Below, piece by piece: positions 1-6,060 of a stretch of 16,933 nucleotides of DNA. This DNA comes from CAZRHH01 sp964599885 (GTDB lineage Bacteria > Chloroflexota > Dehalococcoidia > DSTF01 > JACRBR01), in contig CAZRHH010000069.1 of NCBI GenBank assembly GCA_964599885.1, forward strand, positions 1 through 16,933. Reading direction: 5' to 3'. A model generated the notes under the pieces. The model made no database searches, was not told the origin of the DNA, and worked only from the letters and a program-made list of their open reading frames with translations. Both the position numbers and the translations under genes were made by a program. How positions within the stretch are numbered: the first letter of the stretch is position 1; each line of letters starts with the position of its first letter.

Positions 1-5
1 GAATG

Positions 6-92
6 TGTAACCTATGTCCTCGTACACCTGTCACCCATGTCTCCGGTCTATACAGGAGGTGAGAGGTGGCCGGGGGGGTGAGGCCGCGCGTC
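6..92. repeat. Tandem terminal-repeat-like block plus G-rich repeat
   Basis: Two related units lie in tandem: TGTAACCTATGTCC at 6-19 and TGTCACCCATGTCT at 29-42. The second runs on into GTCTCCGGTCTATACAG at 39-55. That 17-mer recurs exactly at 4134-4150. It is followed by a G-rich stretch (69-91) that ends in GGTGAGG and resembles 3763-3783 and 4160-4179. From memory, tandem 'TGT-ACC-ATGTC' units of this kind occur at the ends of some IS481/IS3-like elements, so an element may lie just left of the window. No transposase is visible. The rest of 1-206 shows nothing coding. Confidence 0.45.
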
Positions 93-206
93 GTGCAACG
101 CGCTTGCCACTTCATCCCAGCCGATCATCCCATCCAGATCATCTGTGACATCTGTGGATAACTAACCCGTCCCGCTTCCCGTTTCTCGCGTCTCGCTTCC
201 TGAACG

Positions 207-1568
207 CTACGCCGCACTCACACCCGTGAACGTCCACTTCGCGAGTTTCAACGCCGGCACCCGCCGGATGCCACCACCCAGATCGCCCAGCACCAGCATC
301 CCTTCGCGCCCGACCTGGTCCACGCTGTTCAGCGCATCGACGTACCCTTGCGTGAACCGCATGTTCCGCACCGGCCCGACGATCTTCCCGTCCTCAACGA
401 GAAACGTCCCGTCGCGCGTCATCCCCGTCACGACGACGTTCAGCGGATGCACCGAGCGCGTATACCAGAAGCGGCTCACGAGCAGGCCGCGCTTCGTGTT
501 CGCGATCATCTCGTCGCGCGTCGCGTCGCCCGTTCCCATAAACATGTTCAGCGGCAGCGCGCCGAACGTCACGCCCGCCGGCAACGCATGCCCCGTGGAT
601 TGCGCGTTCGCCTGCGGATACTTGCCCGCCAGGTAGCTATCCCACACCACGCCCTTCGCCACGCCGTCCTCGACGAAGGACACGCGTTGTCGAGGCACAC
701 CCTCGTAGTCAAACGGCGATGGGATTCCGTCCGGCGACAATCCATCGTCCCAGATGCTGATCTTCTCATCCATCACGCGCTCACCGATCCGCCCCGCCAT
801 AAAGCTGCGCTTCTCCATGAACGGCAGCGCACTGAACGACAGATACGAAAAGAAGTCCAGCAAATCCACGACCGCGTACGGCTCCAGGATCACTTCGTAC
901 TCGCCCGGCTCGACCGTCTGCGGCTCGACGCTCCGCAGCGCGCGGTCCACAGCTTCTGCGCCAACTTCAGCGCCGTCGATGTCGGCCGCGTCCATGCTCA
1001 CGCGCGCCGCGTACCCGCTCGACGTCTCCGACATGATCACCGTGTTGATATCTGCCTGTGTCTCGCGGTTGTAGGCGTACACGCCGAGCGAATTCGCGAT
1101 CGCTAGCTCGTGTACCGTCGTGTGATACGCGCCCGCCGCCGTCAACGCCGCGCGCGACGACGCGTCGCAAACCTCGGCGACGACCGATGCACGCTCCTCA
1201 GGCCCGCAACGCGCCGTCCCTTCGACGTACGCCATCTCCGAATGTGCGGGCACGATTGGCGCCGGCCGCGGTAACGAACGGAAATCTTCGTTCTCACGCT
1301 GATGCTGCGCGATCTCATACGCGCGCGCCGCCACCCGCGCCAGCGCCTCCGCCGACACCTCGTTCGTCGATGCCACGCCGATTTTCTGCCCGATCACCGC
1401 GCGCACTCGTACATCCACGTCCGTCTGCTCGACGTTCTGATGAATGTAGTTGTTCGCGAACCGCGTCAGCGCCGAGTCGTTCGCGAACACCTCGACTTCC
1501 GTCTGATCCGCCCGGCTCGCCCCGATCACCTCGTTCGCGATCCGCCGAATCTCCGACTCACCCAGCAT
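207..1568 (-). CDS. TldD/PmbA family protein, TldE-like (non-catalytic) subunit
   Basis: The 453-residue protein belongs to the TldD/PmbA (peptidase U62) family. TldD and TldE form a heterodimeric protease that cleaves unfolded peptides and matures some RiPP peptides. The N-terminal region has the family stretch LTRFANNYIHQN (about residues 34-45), and the C-terminal half has the usual glycine-rich strands ending near LGDLGGGIRR. The zinc-binding HExxxH motif of TldD is absent, so this is the TldE/PmbA-type subunit rather than the metalloprotease. The ATG start is supported by AAGGA at 1578-1582 on the minus strand, nine bases upstream. No TldD partner is in the window; it could lie to the left, since transcription runs that way. 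Family assignment is secure, the peptide substrate unknown. Confidence 0.88.
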   Translation of the reverse strand: MLGESEIRRIANEVIGASRADQTEVEVFANDSALTRFANNYIHQNVEQTDVDVRVRAVIGQKIGVASTNEVSAEALARVAARAYEIAQHQRENEDFRSLPRPAPIVPAHSEMAYVEGTARCGPEERASVVAEVCDASSRAALTAAGAYHTTVHELAIANSLGVYAYNRETQADINTVIMSETSSGYAARVSMDAADIDGAEVGAEAVDRALRSVEPQTVEPGEYEVILEPYAVVDLLDFFSYLSFSALPFMEKRSFMAGRIGERVMDEKISIWDDGLSPDGIPSPFDYEGVPRQRVSFVEDGVAKGVVWDSYLAGKYPQANAQSTGHALPAGVTFGALPLNMFMGTGDATRDEMIANTKRGLLVSRFWYTRSVHPLNVVVTGMTRDGTFLVEDGKIVGPVRNMRFTQGYVDALNSVDQVGREGMLVLGDLGGGIRRVPALKLAKWTFTGVSAA

Positions 1569-1748
1569 GTCGTTTCGTCCTTATGTCCAGCTATCCCGCG
1601 CGAGCCCCGCCTCGTCGCCCCGCTCCTCGTACCCTATGCCACCCCTCCACACCCGTCAACGCAGGTCGGGGATCGATCGCCACTCACGACATTCGGGCGG
1701 GCGCCCGCATTCGATGCCCCTCTCCCGGAGAGACGCCCACTCTCGTAG

Positions 1749-1770
1749 GGACAGGTCTTAGAACCTGTCC
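1749..1770. repeat. Inverted repeat (GGACAGGT / ACCTGTCC)
   Basis: A perfect 8-bp inverted repeat has arms at 1749-1756 and 1763-1770 and a 6-nt loop. It is preceded by CTCTCGTAG, and the element at 1811 is preceded by the similar ATCTCGTAG. The shared lead-in suggests related REP-like units rather than a gene-specific terminator. Confidence 0.6.
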
Positions 1771-1810
1771 GCCTCCACCGTTCGCGCGCGAACCGAACGC
1801 GGCTCACGCA

Positions 1811-1838
1811 TCTCGTAGCGGCGGAGCTTCAGCTCCGC
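1811..1838. repeat. REP-like inverted repeat (GCGGAGCT-TC-AGCTCCGC)
   Basis: TCTCGTAGCG leads into a perfect 8-bp palindrome with arms 1821-1828 and 1831-1838 and a 2-nt loop. A near-identical unit lies at 16741-16764, and a related inverted one at 16797-16813. It is intergenic and lies upstream of the tldE-like gene, just past the comF stop. Confidence 0.65.
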
Positions 1839-1943
1839 TCACGCCGGCAAACACGCATCGAGCCGCATCGGCGGCGCCCACGTCCAGCCCAACCAACGAG
1901 GTCCGCTGTGCCTCTGTGGTTACCTCGAATCGCGTCAACCAGA

Positions 1944-2639
1944 TCACGCGCGCGCGAACGTCACCGCCCGCACGTCCGCCGCGCCCGCCGCACGCAATGC
2001 CGTCGCGCACGCATCGAGCGTCGCCCCCGTCGTCGCCACATCATCCACCAGCACCACCCGCCGGCCGTCAACGCGAGCGTGTTCCGCACGAAAGGCATCG
2101 CGAACCAGCGATGCCCGCTCCTCACGGTGCATCGTCTTCGACAACGGCCTCGTCGCGCGAACGCGACGGAGTGCCCGTTCATCAACCTCCACAGCCCGCG
2201 CCCGACCCATATGCCGCGCCAGCAACGCCGCCTGATTGAACCCTCTTGTGCGCCGTCGCGACCTGTGCAGCGGCACCGGCACAAGCAGCGCGGCAGCGCC
2301 AACATCGAGGCTCACCCGGTCGGCCAGTAACACCGCCATTGGCTCCGCGAGCGAGGTCAGATGGTCGTACTTCAATAGGTGCACGACCCGCCGGGCGGCA
2401 TCGTCCAGATGAAACGCAGCCCGGAGCGAGACGAACGCCGGCTCGCGTCCACGGCAGTCGTCACAACGGCCGTCCGCCTGCAACCGCGCCCAACACCGCT
2501 CACACCGATCACCGCCCGCGGGGACCAGCTCCGCGCCACACGCATCGCACAGCAGCGAACCACCACTCCCGCATAGCGCACATTGTGGCGGAAACAGCAG
2601 ATCCAACCCGACGCGCGACGCCCGCTCCAGAAGCTTCAT
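1944..2639 (-). CDS. comF: ComF family phosphoribosyltransferase-like protein
   Basis: The 231-residue protein has the ComF layout. An N-terminal zinc-finger region has four CxxC pairs (C20/C23, C31/C34, C46/C49, C59/C62). Then comes the family stretch PVPLHRSRRRTRGFNQA (about 121-137), and a type I phosphoribosyltransferase PRPP loop VVLVDDVATTGAT (195-207). ComF proteins act in DNA uptake during natural transformation, and ComF-like proteins with a PRPP loop occur in many non-competent bacteria. No other competence gene is present here. The ATG at 2639 was chosen over an upstream GTG (2660) because TATACT, a -10 box, ends six bases before it and no Shine-Dalgarno is present. Translation probably begins at the mRNA 5' end. 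Confidence 0.88.
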   Translation of the reverse strand: MKLLERASRVGLDLLFPPQCALCGSGGSLLCDACGAELVPAGGDRCERCWARLQADGRCDDCRGREPAFVSLRAAFHLDDAARRVVHLLKYDHLTSLAEPMAVLLADRVSLDVGAAALLVPVPLHRSRRRTRGFNQAALLARHMGRARAVEVDERALRRVRATRPLSKTMHREERASLVRDAFRAEHARVDGRRVVLVDDVATTGATLDACATALRAAGAADVRAVTFARA

Positions 2640-2645
2640 CGCGCG

Positions 2646-2651
2646 AGTATA
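2646..2651 (-). promoter_or_regulatory. -10 box of comF, leaderless start
   Basis: On the minus strand TATACT is followed by CGCGCG and then the ATG at 2639. Transcription should begin at or within a base or two of the start codon. The aphotransferase gene upstream has the same arrangement (TATACT-CGCCCG-GTG). No good -35 hexamer was recognised. Confidence 0.6.
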
Positions 2652-2716
2652 CGTCCGCACTTCGGCGTGCGATACCGCTCACACGCGCTTGTAAAGGCAC
2701 GAGCCCCGCTCGCTCC

Positions 2717-2741
2717 CCAGACACCAGACACCAAACACCAG
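2717..2741. repeat. CAGACAC heptamer tandem repeat, copy 1
   Basis: About three and a half units of CAGACAC (with a CAAACAC variant) lie between the 3' end of the phosphotransferase gene and the comF promoter. The same heptamer array occurs at 4930, 13835 and 16880. It is followed by a small GCCGC/GCGGC hairpin (2741-2755) that could help terminate the minus-strand transcript, though no T-run is present. Confidence 0.8.
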
Positions 2742-2778
2742 CCGCAGATAGCGGCACAACGATTCGCCAGGCCCGATG

Positions 2779-3678
2779 TCACCGTAGGGCCCGAAGCATC
2801 TCCGCCACGCGGATCGCCTTGCCCCAATGCGTGCCGCCGTTCTCGGCCGACCACACCGCCGACAGCGTCTGGTACGCCACGCCCCACGCCAGCACCCGCT
2901 GCCGATCAAGGCCGAGCCGCTCCGCAAAGACGTGCGCCCTGCGTTCCAGTATCCGCTCCGGGTGCGGACGTGTAAGAAGGTCCGCCGGGTTGCCGAAGTA
3001 CGCGCCCGTCTCGAACGCCGCCTCGCCCACCACGCCGTGCGGGTCGATGGCCAGCCACGGCGCGCGCTCCGCCGAAAGGATGTTGTAGTGGTGGAGGTCG
3101 CCGTGCAGCAGCACTGGCTGACCAGACGTGCGGAGCAACTCTTCGTACATCGCCTCGCCGTACTCGAACGCATCCCGCGGCAGCGGCCCCGGACCGCCGT
3201 GCTCCGTCCGGTGCTTCGCGAAGGCGGCGAACCAATCGCGGGTCGTCGGGAGCGTCGTGTCCGGCGGCGCACCGCGGCGCAGCGCCAGCATCACCTCCGC
3301 GGCGATCTCCGTCTCGCGCTCGTCGTCGCCAAGCTCTACCAGCATCCTGCCCGGCAGCAGCCGCTCCAGCAACGCGATGCCGCGCGTCTCGTCCGACTCC
3401 AGCAGGCGCGCCATACCGCGGCCGGCGAAGTGCCGCGTTGCCGTCAGTTCGTGCCGGAAGTCATCGCCGTGCGGGCTGAGCTTCAGCACGACATCCGTAC
3501 CGTCCGCGCGCCTCGCCGGCGCGACGTAGTTGTACGAAAGCTCGAACGGCGCGCCGACAGTTAGGCCGTAGTCGCGCTCGCACGCCGCCAGCAGCGTCGG
3601 CAGCCCGTCCACCCAGGCGCGCCCCGCCTCGCCGAGCACGTGCGTCAAATTGCGGATGAATTCGTCAGGCAGCTGCAC
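2779..3678 (-). CDS. Aminoglycoside/hydroxyurea phosphotransferase-like kinase (APH(6)/StrB family)
   Basis: The 299-residue protein has the eukaryotic-like kinase fold. Candidate ATP-binding Lys is K66 in VVLKLS. The Brenner motif HGDLHHYN (192-199) gives catalytic D194 and N199. The Mg-binding IDPHG (211-215) gives D212. The C-terminal stretch with AERLGLDRQRVLAWGVA matches the APH(6)/hydroxyurea-kinase family, which phosphorylates streptomycin or hydroxyurea. The true substrate here is unknown, and chromosomal homologues in environmental bacteria often are not resistance genes. The GTG at 3678 was chosen because TATACT ends six bases upstream and the N-terminus then matches the family (LPDEF). 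An upstream ATG (3753) would add 25 arginine-rich residues across the promoter. Confidence 0.86.
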   Translation of the reverse strand: MQLPDEFIRNLTHVLGEAGRAWVDGLPTLLAACERDYGLTVGAPFELSYNYVAPARRADGTDVVLKLSPHGDDFRHELTATRHFAGRGMARLLESDETRGIALLERLLPGRMLVELGDDERETEIAAEVMLALRRGAPPDTTLPTTRDWFAAFAKHRTEHGGPGPLPRDAFEYGEAMYEELLRTSGQPVLLHGDLHHYNILSAERAPWLAIDPHGVVGEAAFETGAYFGNPADLLTRPHPERILERRAHVFAERLGLDRQRVLAWGVAYQTLSAVWSAENGGTHWGKAIRVAEMLRALR

Positions 3679-3684
3679 CGGGCG

Positions 3685-3690
3685 AGTATA
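3685..3690 (-). promoter_or_regulatory. -10 box of phosphotransferase gene, leaderless start
   Basis: The minus strand reads TATACT, then CGCCCG, then GTG at 3678. A weak -35-like TGTTGT lies 16 bases upstream. No Shine-Dalgarno sequence is possible in so short a leader. Confidence 0.6.
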
Positions 3691-4066
3691 CGCCCACGCC
3701 CGGCGCACAACACCCCGCCCGCGCAGGCGTCGTACTCGACGCCGAGCCCACAATCCAAAACTCCCGGGGGGTGAGGTCGCGCGCCCGCACCAGTGACATC
3801 AAGCGCTTTAGGCTCGCCGGCAAACCGCGCACAATGGCCCTCAATCGGAGCAGTCCGCGTCGGAGCGCCCCGAATGCCAACAAAGCCAAGCTCGCACACT
3901 CAAAACTACGAAACGAACTCCGCACCTCAGCCCGCCGCAACACGAAAATTACCGAGCGAGTTCCGCATCACCACCCGCCACAACACGAAAATTGCCGAGC
4001 AAAGTCCGCACCACAACACGAAAACTACGAAACGAAGCCCACCCTCCACCAAGCGCCCCATCCAAA

Positions 4067-4097
4067 CCTCTGTGCCTCTGTGCCTCTGTGGTGAACC
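4067..4097. repeat. CTCTGTGC 8-mer tandem repeat
   Basis: Three units of CTCTGTGC/G end in GGTGAACC. Related arrays are at 1906-1919, 8058-8098 (CTTTGCG variant) and 14492-14521. Here the array sits between two copies of the GAAAATTACG repeat. Confidence 0.75.
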
Positions 4098-4133
4098 GAA
4101 AATTACGAAACGAACTCCCAGCCCAAGCTCCCC

Positions 4134-4179
4134 GTCTCCGGTCTATACAGCTGTCGGAGAGGGGGCCGGCGGGGTGAGG
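4134..4179. repeat. Second copy of the window-edge repeat
   Basis: GTCTCCGGTCTATACAG (4134-4150) is identical to 39-55. It is followed, after a short variable part, by GGAGAGGGGGCCGG and GGGGTGAGG (to 4179), matching the G-rich part near 62-83. Both copies therefore share the same two-part structure. Confidence 0.75.
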
Positions 4180-4216
4180 CCCGCCGCAACACGAAAATTA
4201 CGAAACGAACTCCCAG

Positions 4217-4240
4217 CGACCAGTGACCAGCGACCAGTAC
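4217..4240. repeat. CAGYGAC heptamer array
   Basis: Consecutive 7-base units of CAG(C/T)GAC lead directly into the moaD -10 box. They have the same length and CAGNNAC form as the CAGACAC arrays elsewhere, suggesting a common origin. Confidence 0.6.
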
Positions 4241-4243
4241 ACT
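4238..4243 (+). promoter_or_regulatory. -10 box of moaD, leaderless start
   Basis: TACACT ends six bases before the moaD ATG at 4250. The same hexamer serves the zinc-ribbon gene (5419-5424, minus strand) with a clear -35. It overlaps the end of the heptamer array. No convincing -35 was found. Confidence 0.55.
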
Positions 4244-4249
4244 CACCTA

Positions 4250-4498
4250 ATGACCGTCAACGTCCGGCTCTTCGCCAGCTTGCGCGAGCTCATCGGCGAA
4301 CCAACGATCAGCGTCGAACTGCCCGAAGGCGCCACCGTCGCCGCCCTCCGCACTCGCGTCGGCGAGACCTACCCCAACGTCCAGCCCTTCCTCGCGTCAG
4401 TCGTCTGCGCCGTCGACGAGGAGTACGTGCCGATCACGCACATCCTCACCGACGGCGACAACGTCGCCCTCATCCCGCCCGTCAGCGGAGGCGCCTGA
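4250..4498 (+). CDS. moaD: Molybdopterin synthase sulfur carrier subunit MoaD
   Basis: This 82-residue beta-grasp protein carries sulfur as a C-terminal thiocarboxylate for the conversion of cyclic pyranopterin monophosphate to molybdopterin, in complex with MoaE. Family signs are the N-terminal VRLFASLRE strand, the DGDNVALIPPVSGG tail, and overlap with moaE. The protein does not end at Gly-Gly: residues 80-81 are GG and an extra Ala (82) follows. MoaD normally must expose the terminal glycine for adenylation by MoeB, so trimming may be needed. The ATG at 4250 is preferred over an upstream GTG (4223) inside the heptamer repeat, because the -10 box TACACT lies between the two. Confidence 0.92.
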   Translation: MTVNVRLFASLRELIGEPTISVELPEGATVAALRTRVGETYPNVQPFLASVVCAVDEEYVPITHILTDGDNVALIPPVSGGA

Positions 4499-4929
4499 TG
4501 TTCGAAATCACGGACAACCCCCTCGACGCGGCGCCCCTGGTCGCCGCCGTCCGCCGCGACGAGAGCGGCGCCGTCGCCCTCTTCTACGGCGTCGTGCGCA
4601 ACGAGAACCTCGGGCGCAACGTCCAATACCTCGAATACGACGCCTACCCGGAGATGGCGATCAAGAAAATGAGAGAGGTCGCGGCCGAAGTGACCGCGAA
4701 GTTCCCGATCACCGGCATCGGCGTCCTCCATCGCACCGGCCGGCTCGAGATCGGCGAAACAAGCCTCCTCGTCGCCGTATCGAGCGCCCACCGCGCCGCC
4801 GCCTTCGAGGCGTGCCACCACGCGGTCGACCGTATCAAACAAGTAGTGCCCGTCTGGAAGAAAGAAGTTTGGGAAGACGGCTCAGCATGGATCGAAGGCC
4901 ACCAGCCGGAGGTGCCGGGTGACTCCTGA
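4498..4929 (+). CDS. moaE: Molybdopterin synthase catalytic subunit MoaE
   Basis: The 143-residue protein matches MoaE over its full length. It has FYGVVRNENLGRNVQYLEYDAYPEMA-type N-terminal segments, AHR (98-100), and the active-site region IKQVVPVWKKE (113-123). K114 and K121 correspond to the two conserved lysines of the E. coli enzyme. WIEGH closes the domain. The enzyme transfers two sulfurs from MoaD to precursor Z in the cytoplasm to form the molybdopterin dithiolene. The ATG shares one base with the moaD stop (TGATG), so the two are translationally coupled. No other Moco gene is in the window. Confidence 0.95.
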   Translation: MFEITDNPLDAAPLVAAVRRDESGAVALFYGVVRNENLGRNVQYLEYDAYPEMAIKKMREVAAEVTAKFPITGIGVLHRTGRLEIGETSLLVAVSSAHRAAAFEACHHAVDRIKQVVPVWKKEVWEDGSAWIEGHQPEVPGDS

Positions 4930-4962
4930 CCAGACGCCAAACACCAGACACCAGACACCAAT
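4930..4962. repeat. CAGACAC heptamer tandem repeat, copy 2
   Basis: The array begins directly after the moaE stop codon. It holds four to five 7-base units (CAGACGC, CAAACAC, CAGACAC, CAGACAC) and belongs to the same family as 2717, 13835 and 16880. Confidence 0.8.
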
Positions 4963-4992
4963 CGGCGTACCCACGATTGCAGCAGCAATGAA

Positions 4993-5022
4993 GGCGCCCG
5001 CCGGGTGTGATCGGCGGGCGTC
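4993..5022. terminator. GC-rich hairpin between convergent moaE and zinc-ribbon gene
   Basis: A 9-bp perfect stem (4995-5003 with 5012-5020), extendable by two pairs, encloses an 8-nt loop. It lies between two converging genes. On the minus strand it is followed by CTTCATTGCT, and on the plus strand there is no T-run. It is a plausible bidirectional terminator, better for the minus-strand gene. Confidence 0.55.
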
Positions 5023-5053
5023 CATCATGCGTACGACGAATCTGCGTTCTGCG

Positions 5054-5356
5054 TCAGCTGGCGGCCGTCGACACCGCCGCGCGCTCCTGCTCGAAGCACG
5101 TGCTGCAGTACACCGGCCGGTCCATGCGCGGCACGAACGGTACGCTCGCATCGCCGCCGCAGCCCGCGCACGGCACAATCGTCATCTCGCGGTTGCCGCC
5201 GGCTGTGCGCTCGCGGCGCCGGTTCGACCGGCATGTCGGGCATCGCTGCGGTTCGTTCAGCAGTCCCTTCTCCAGGTAGAAGCCCTGCTCCCCCGCAGTG
5301 AAGACGAAGCCCGAGTTGCAATCCCGGCAAATCAACGTCTTATCTTCAAGTGCCAC
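5054..5356 (-). CDS. Small protein with two zinc-ribbon modules (CxxC-x17-CxxC)
   Basis: The 100-residue protein has two zinc-binding modules. The first has C10/C13 and C39/C42 around the conserved GEQGFYLEKGL (22-32). The second has C63/C66 and C84/C87 with exactly 17 residues between the inner cysteines and VPFVPRMDRPVYC. Such proteins are common in Chloroflexota and relatives; a DNA, RNA or protein-binding role is presumed but unproven. The GTG start is fixed by a strong AAGGAGG (5364-5370, minus) seven bases upstream. A promoter with TTGACT and TACACT lies about 65-90 bases upstream of the start, so this gene has a leader of about 55 nt, unlike several neighbours. Confidence 0.85.
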   Translation of the reverse strand: MALEDKTLICRDCNSGFVFTAGEQGFYLEKGLLNEPQRCPTCRSNRRRERTAGGNREMTIVPCAGCGGDASVPFVPRMDRPVYCSTCFEQERAAVSTAAS

Positions 5357-5418
5357 CGTTGTTCCTCCTTGAGACAGGTAGTGAGAGCCGGCGCGTAGGG
5401 TGGCGCGGCATGGCGGCG

Positions 5419-5448
5419 AGTGTAGGTCAGTGAAAAGCTCGAAGTCAA
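5419..5448 (-). promoter_or_regulatory. Promoter of zinc-ribbon gene
   Basis: On the minus strand the -35 TTGACT (plus positions 5443-5448) and -10 TACACT (5419-5424) are separated by 18 bases. This is the best complete sigma-70-type promoter in the window and supports TA(T/C)ACT as a functional -10 in this genome. Confidence 0.65.
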
Positions 5449-5484
5449 GCAATTCGGCGCAGAATCGCTCGATCACGCGTGAGC

Positions 5485-6060
5485 ATGTCAACTGTGGTGC
5501 CTGAACGACTCTCAACCCCCCGCTTCTGCCAGCAATGCGGCCATCACGTGATCGAGCGCTTCATCGAAGCCGAGCACCGCACTCGCCATCAGTGCGAAGC
5601 ATGCGGCTTGATCCACTACCTCAACCCGCGGGTCGTCGCCGCAATCATCGTCTCGCACCGCGGTCGCGTCCTCCTCCAGCAGCGCGCCGTCGAACCGCGC
5701 GCCGGCTACTGGACCTTCCCAGGCGGCTTTCTCGAACTCGGCGAGACGCCCGAACAAGGTGCAGTCCGCGAGACCCGCGAAGAAGTCGGCCTGGGTGTCG
5801 AGCCGTCGGCGCTCCTCGGCGTCTACGCCCGGCCCGAAGTCGGCATCGTCCTCATCGTCTACCTGGCCGAAAGCCCCACGGACGCGGCCTACGTCGCCGA
5901 CCCCGAATCCCTGCAAGTCCGCTGGTTCACCCCTGCCGACATCCCCTGGCACGATCTCGCATTCGACACAACAGAAGCCGCTCTGCGAGACTGGACGAAC
6001 AACCACGGATCCCAACCGGTCGTCCGCATCACGCCGCCCCAAACTGGACTCGAACCATGA
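5485..6060 (+). CDS. NUDIX hydrolase with N-terminal zinc ribbon
   Basis: This 191-residue protein starts with a zinc ribbon (C15/C18, C37/C40), followed by a NUDIX domain. The NUDIX box is complete (residues 81-102): G81, E87, R95, E96, E99 and E100 fit Gx5Ex7REUxEE. It should therefore hydrolyse a nucleoside diphosphate linked to another moiety. The order resembles the NudC and ADP-ribose/NADH pyrophosphatase relatives, but the substrate cannot be read from the sequence. An in-frame GTG two codons upstream (5479) is an equally possible start; neither has a Shine-Dalgarno or a well-placed -10 box. The stop overlaps the next gene by 4 nt (ATGA). Confidence 0.85.
   Translation: MSTVVPERLSTPRFCQQCGHHVIERFIEAEHRTRHQCEACGLIHYLNPRVVAAIIVSHRGRVLLQQRAVEPRAGYWTFPGGFLELGETPEQGAVRETREEVGLGVEPSALLGVYARPEVGIVLIVYLAESPTDAAYVADPESLQVRWFTPADIPWHDLAFDTTEAALRDWTNNHGSQPVVRITPPQTGLEP

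Larger units (their letters stand above)
1569..1943. other. Non-coding spacer with inverted repeats
   Basis: This 375-base gap between comF and the tldE-like gene has no convincing reading frame. It contains CCCCTCTCCCGGAGAG (about 1717-1732), which folds on itself, two inverted repeats annotated separately, and one CTGTGCCTCTGTGG unit (1906-1919) belonging to a family repeated elsewhere in the window. The long open frames crossing it on both strands are GC-driven and arginine/proline-rich. Confidence 0.6.
3900..4216. repeat. Six dispersed copies of a GAAAATTACGAAACGAACTC repeat
   Basis: Copies start near 3900, 3938, 3980, 4012, 4096 and 4188. The best have the core GAAAATTACGAAACGAACTC, usually preceded by CAACAC and followed by CCAGC or CGC. 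The copies at 3938 and 3980 are diverged (TACCGAGCGAG, TGCCGAGCAAAG). Spacing is irregular and copies differ, so this is not a CRISPR. The AT-rich core stands out against the GC-rich background. Confidence 0.8.
3679..4249. other. Repeat-rich non-coding region between divergent genes
   Basis: This 571-base gap separates the minus-strand phosphotransferase from plus-strand moaD. Open frames crossing it give low-complexity peptides with repeated R-N-E-L and are not credible. It holds a G-rich unit at 3763-3783 matching 69-91, six copies of a GAAAATTACGAAACGAACTC-like repeat, an 8-mer tandem array, a copy of the 17-mer seen at 39-55, and a heptamer array. The last two-thirds are almost wholly repeat. 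Confidence 0.75.

Noticed and set aside
1058..2239. Long plus-strand open frame (393 codons)
   Set aside because: It is antisense to the tldE-like and comF genes, very rich in Arg/Pro/Ser, and has no recognisable domain. This is typical of a GC-driven shadow.
2246..3088. Plus-strand open frame opposite comF and the phosphotransferase
   Set aside because: It has low-complexity Arg/Ala/Thr composition and lies across two well-supported minus-strand genes and a repeat array.
2779..3678. Acquired antibiotic-resistance gene on a mobile element
   Set aside because: Codon use and GC match the surroundings, there is no flanking transposase or integron, and the promoter matches the native leaderless type. 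A chromosomal APH(6)-like kinase is more likely.
3900..4216. Possible CRISPR array
   Set aside because: The repeats are degenerate, irregularly spaced, interrupted by other repeat families and partly adjacent without spacers. No cas gene is present.
3793..4497. Upstream extension of the moaE frame
   Set aside because: It runs through repeats and the whole of moaD in another frame. The MoaE family start at 4498 with a stop/start overlap is clearly better.
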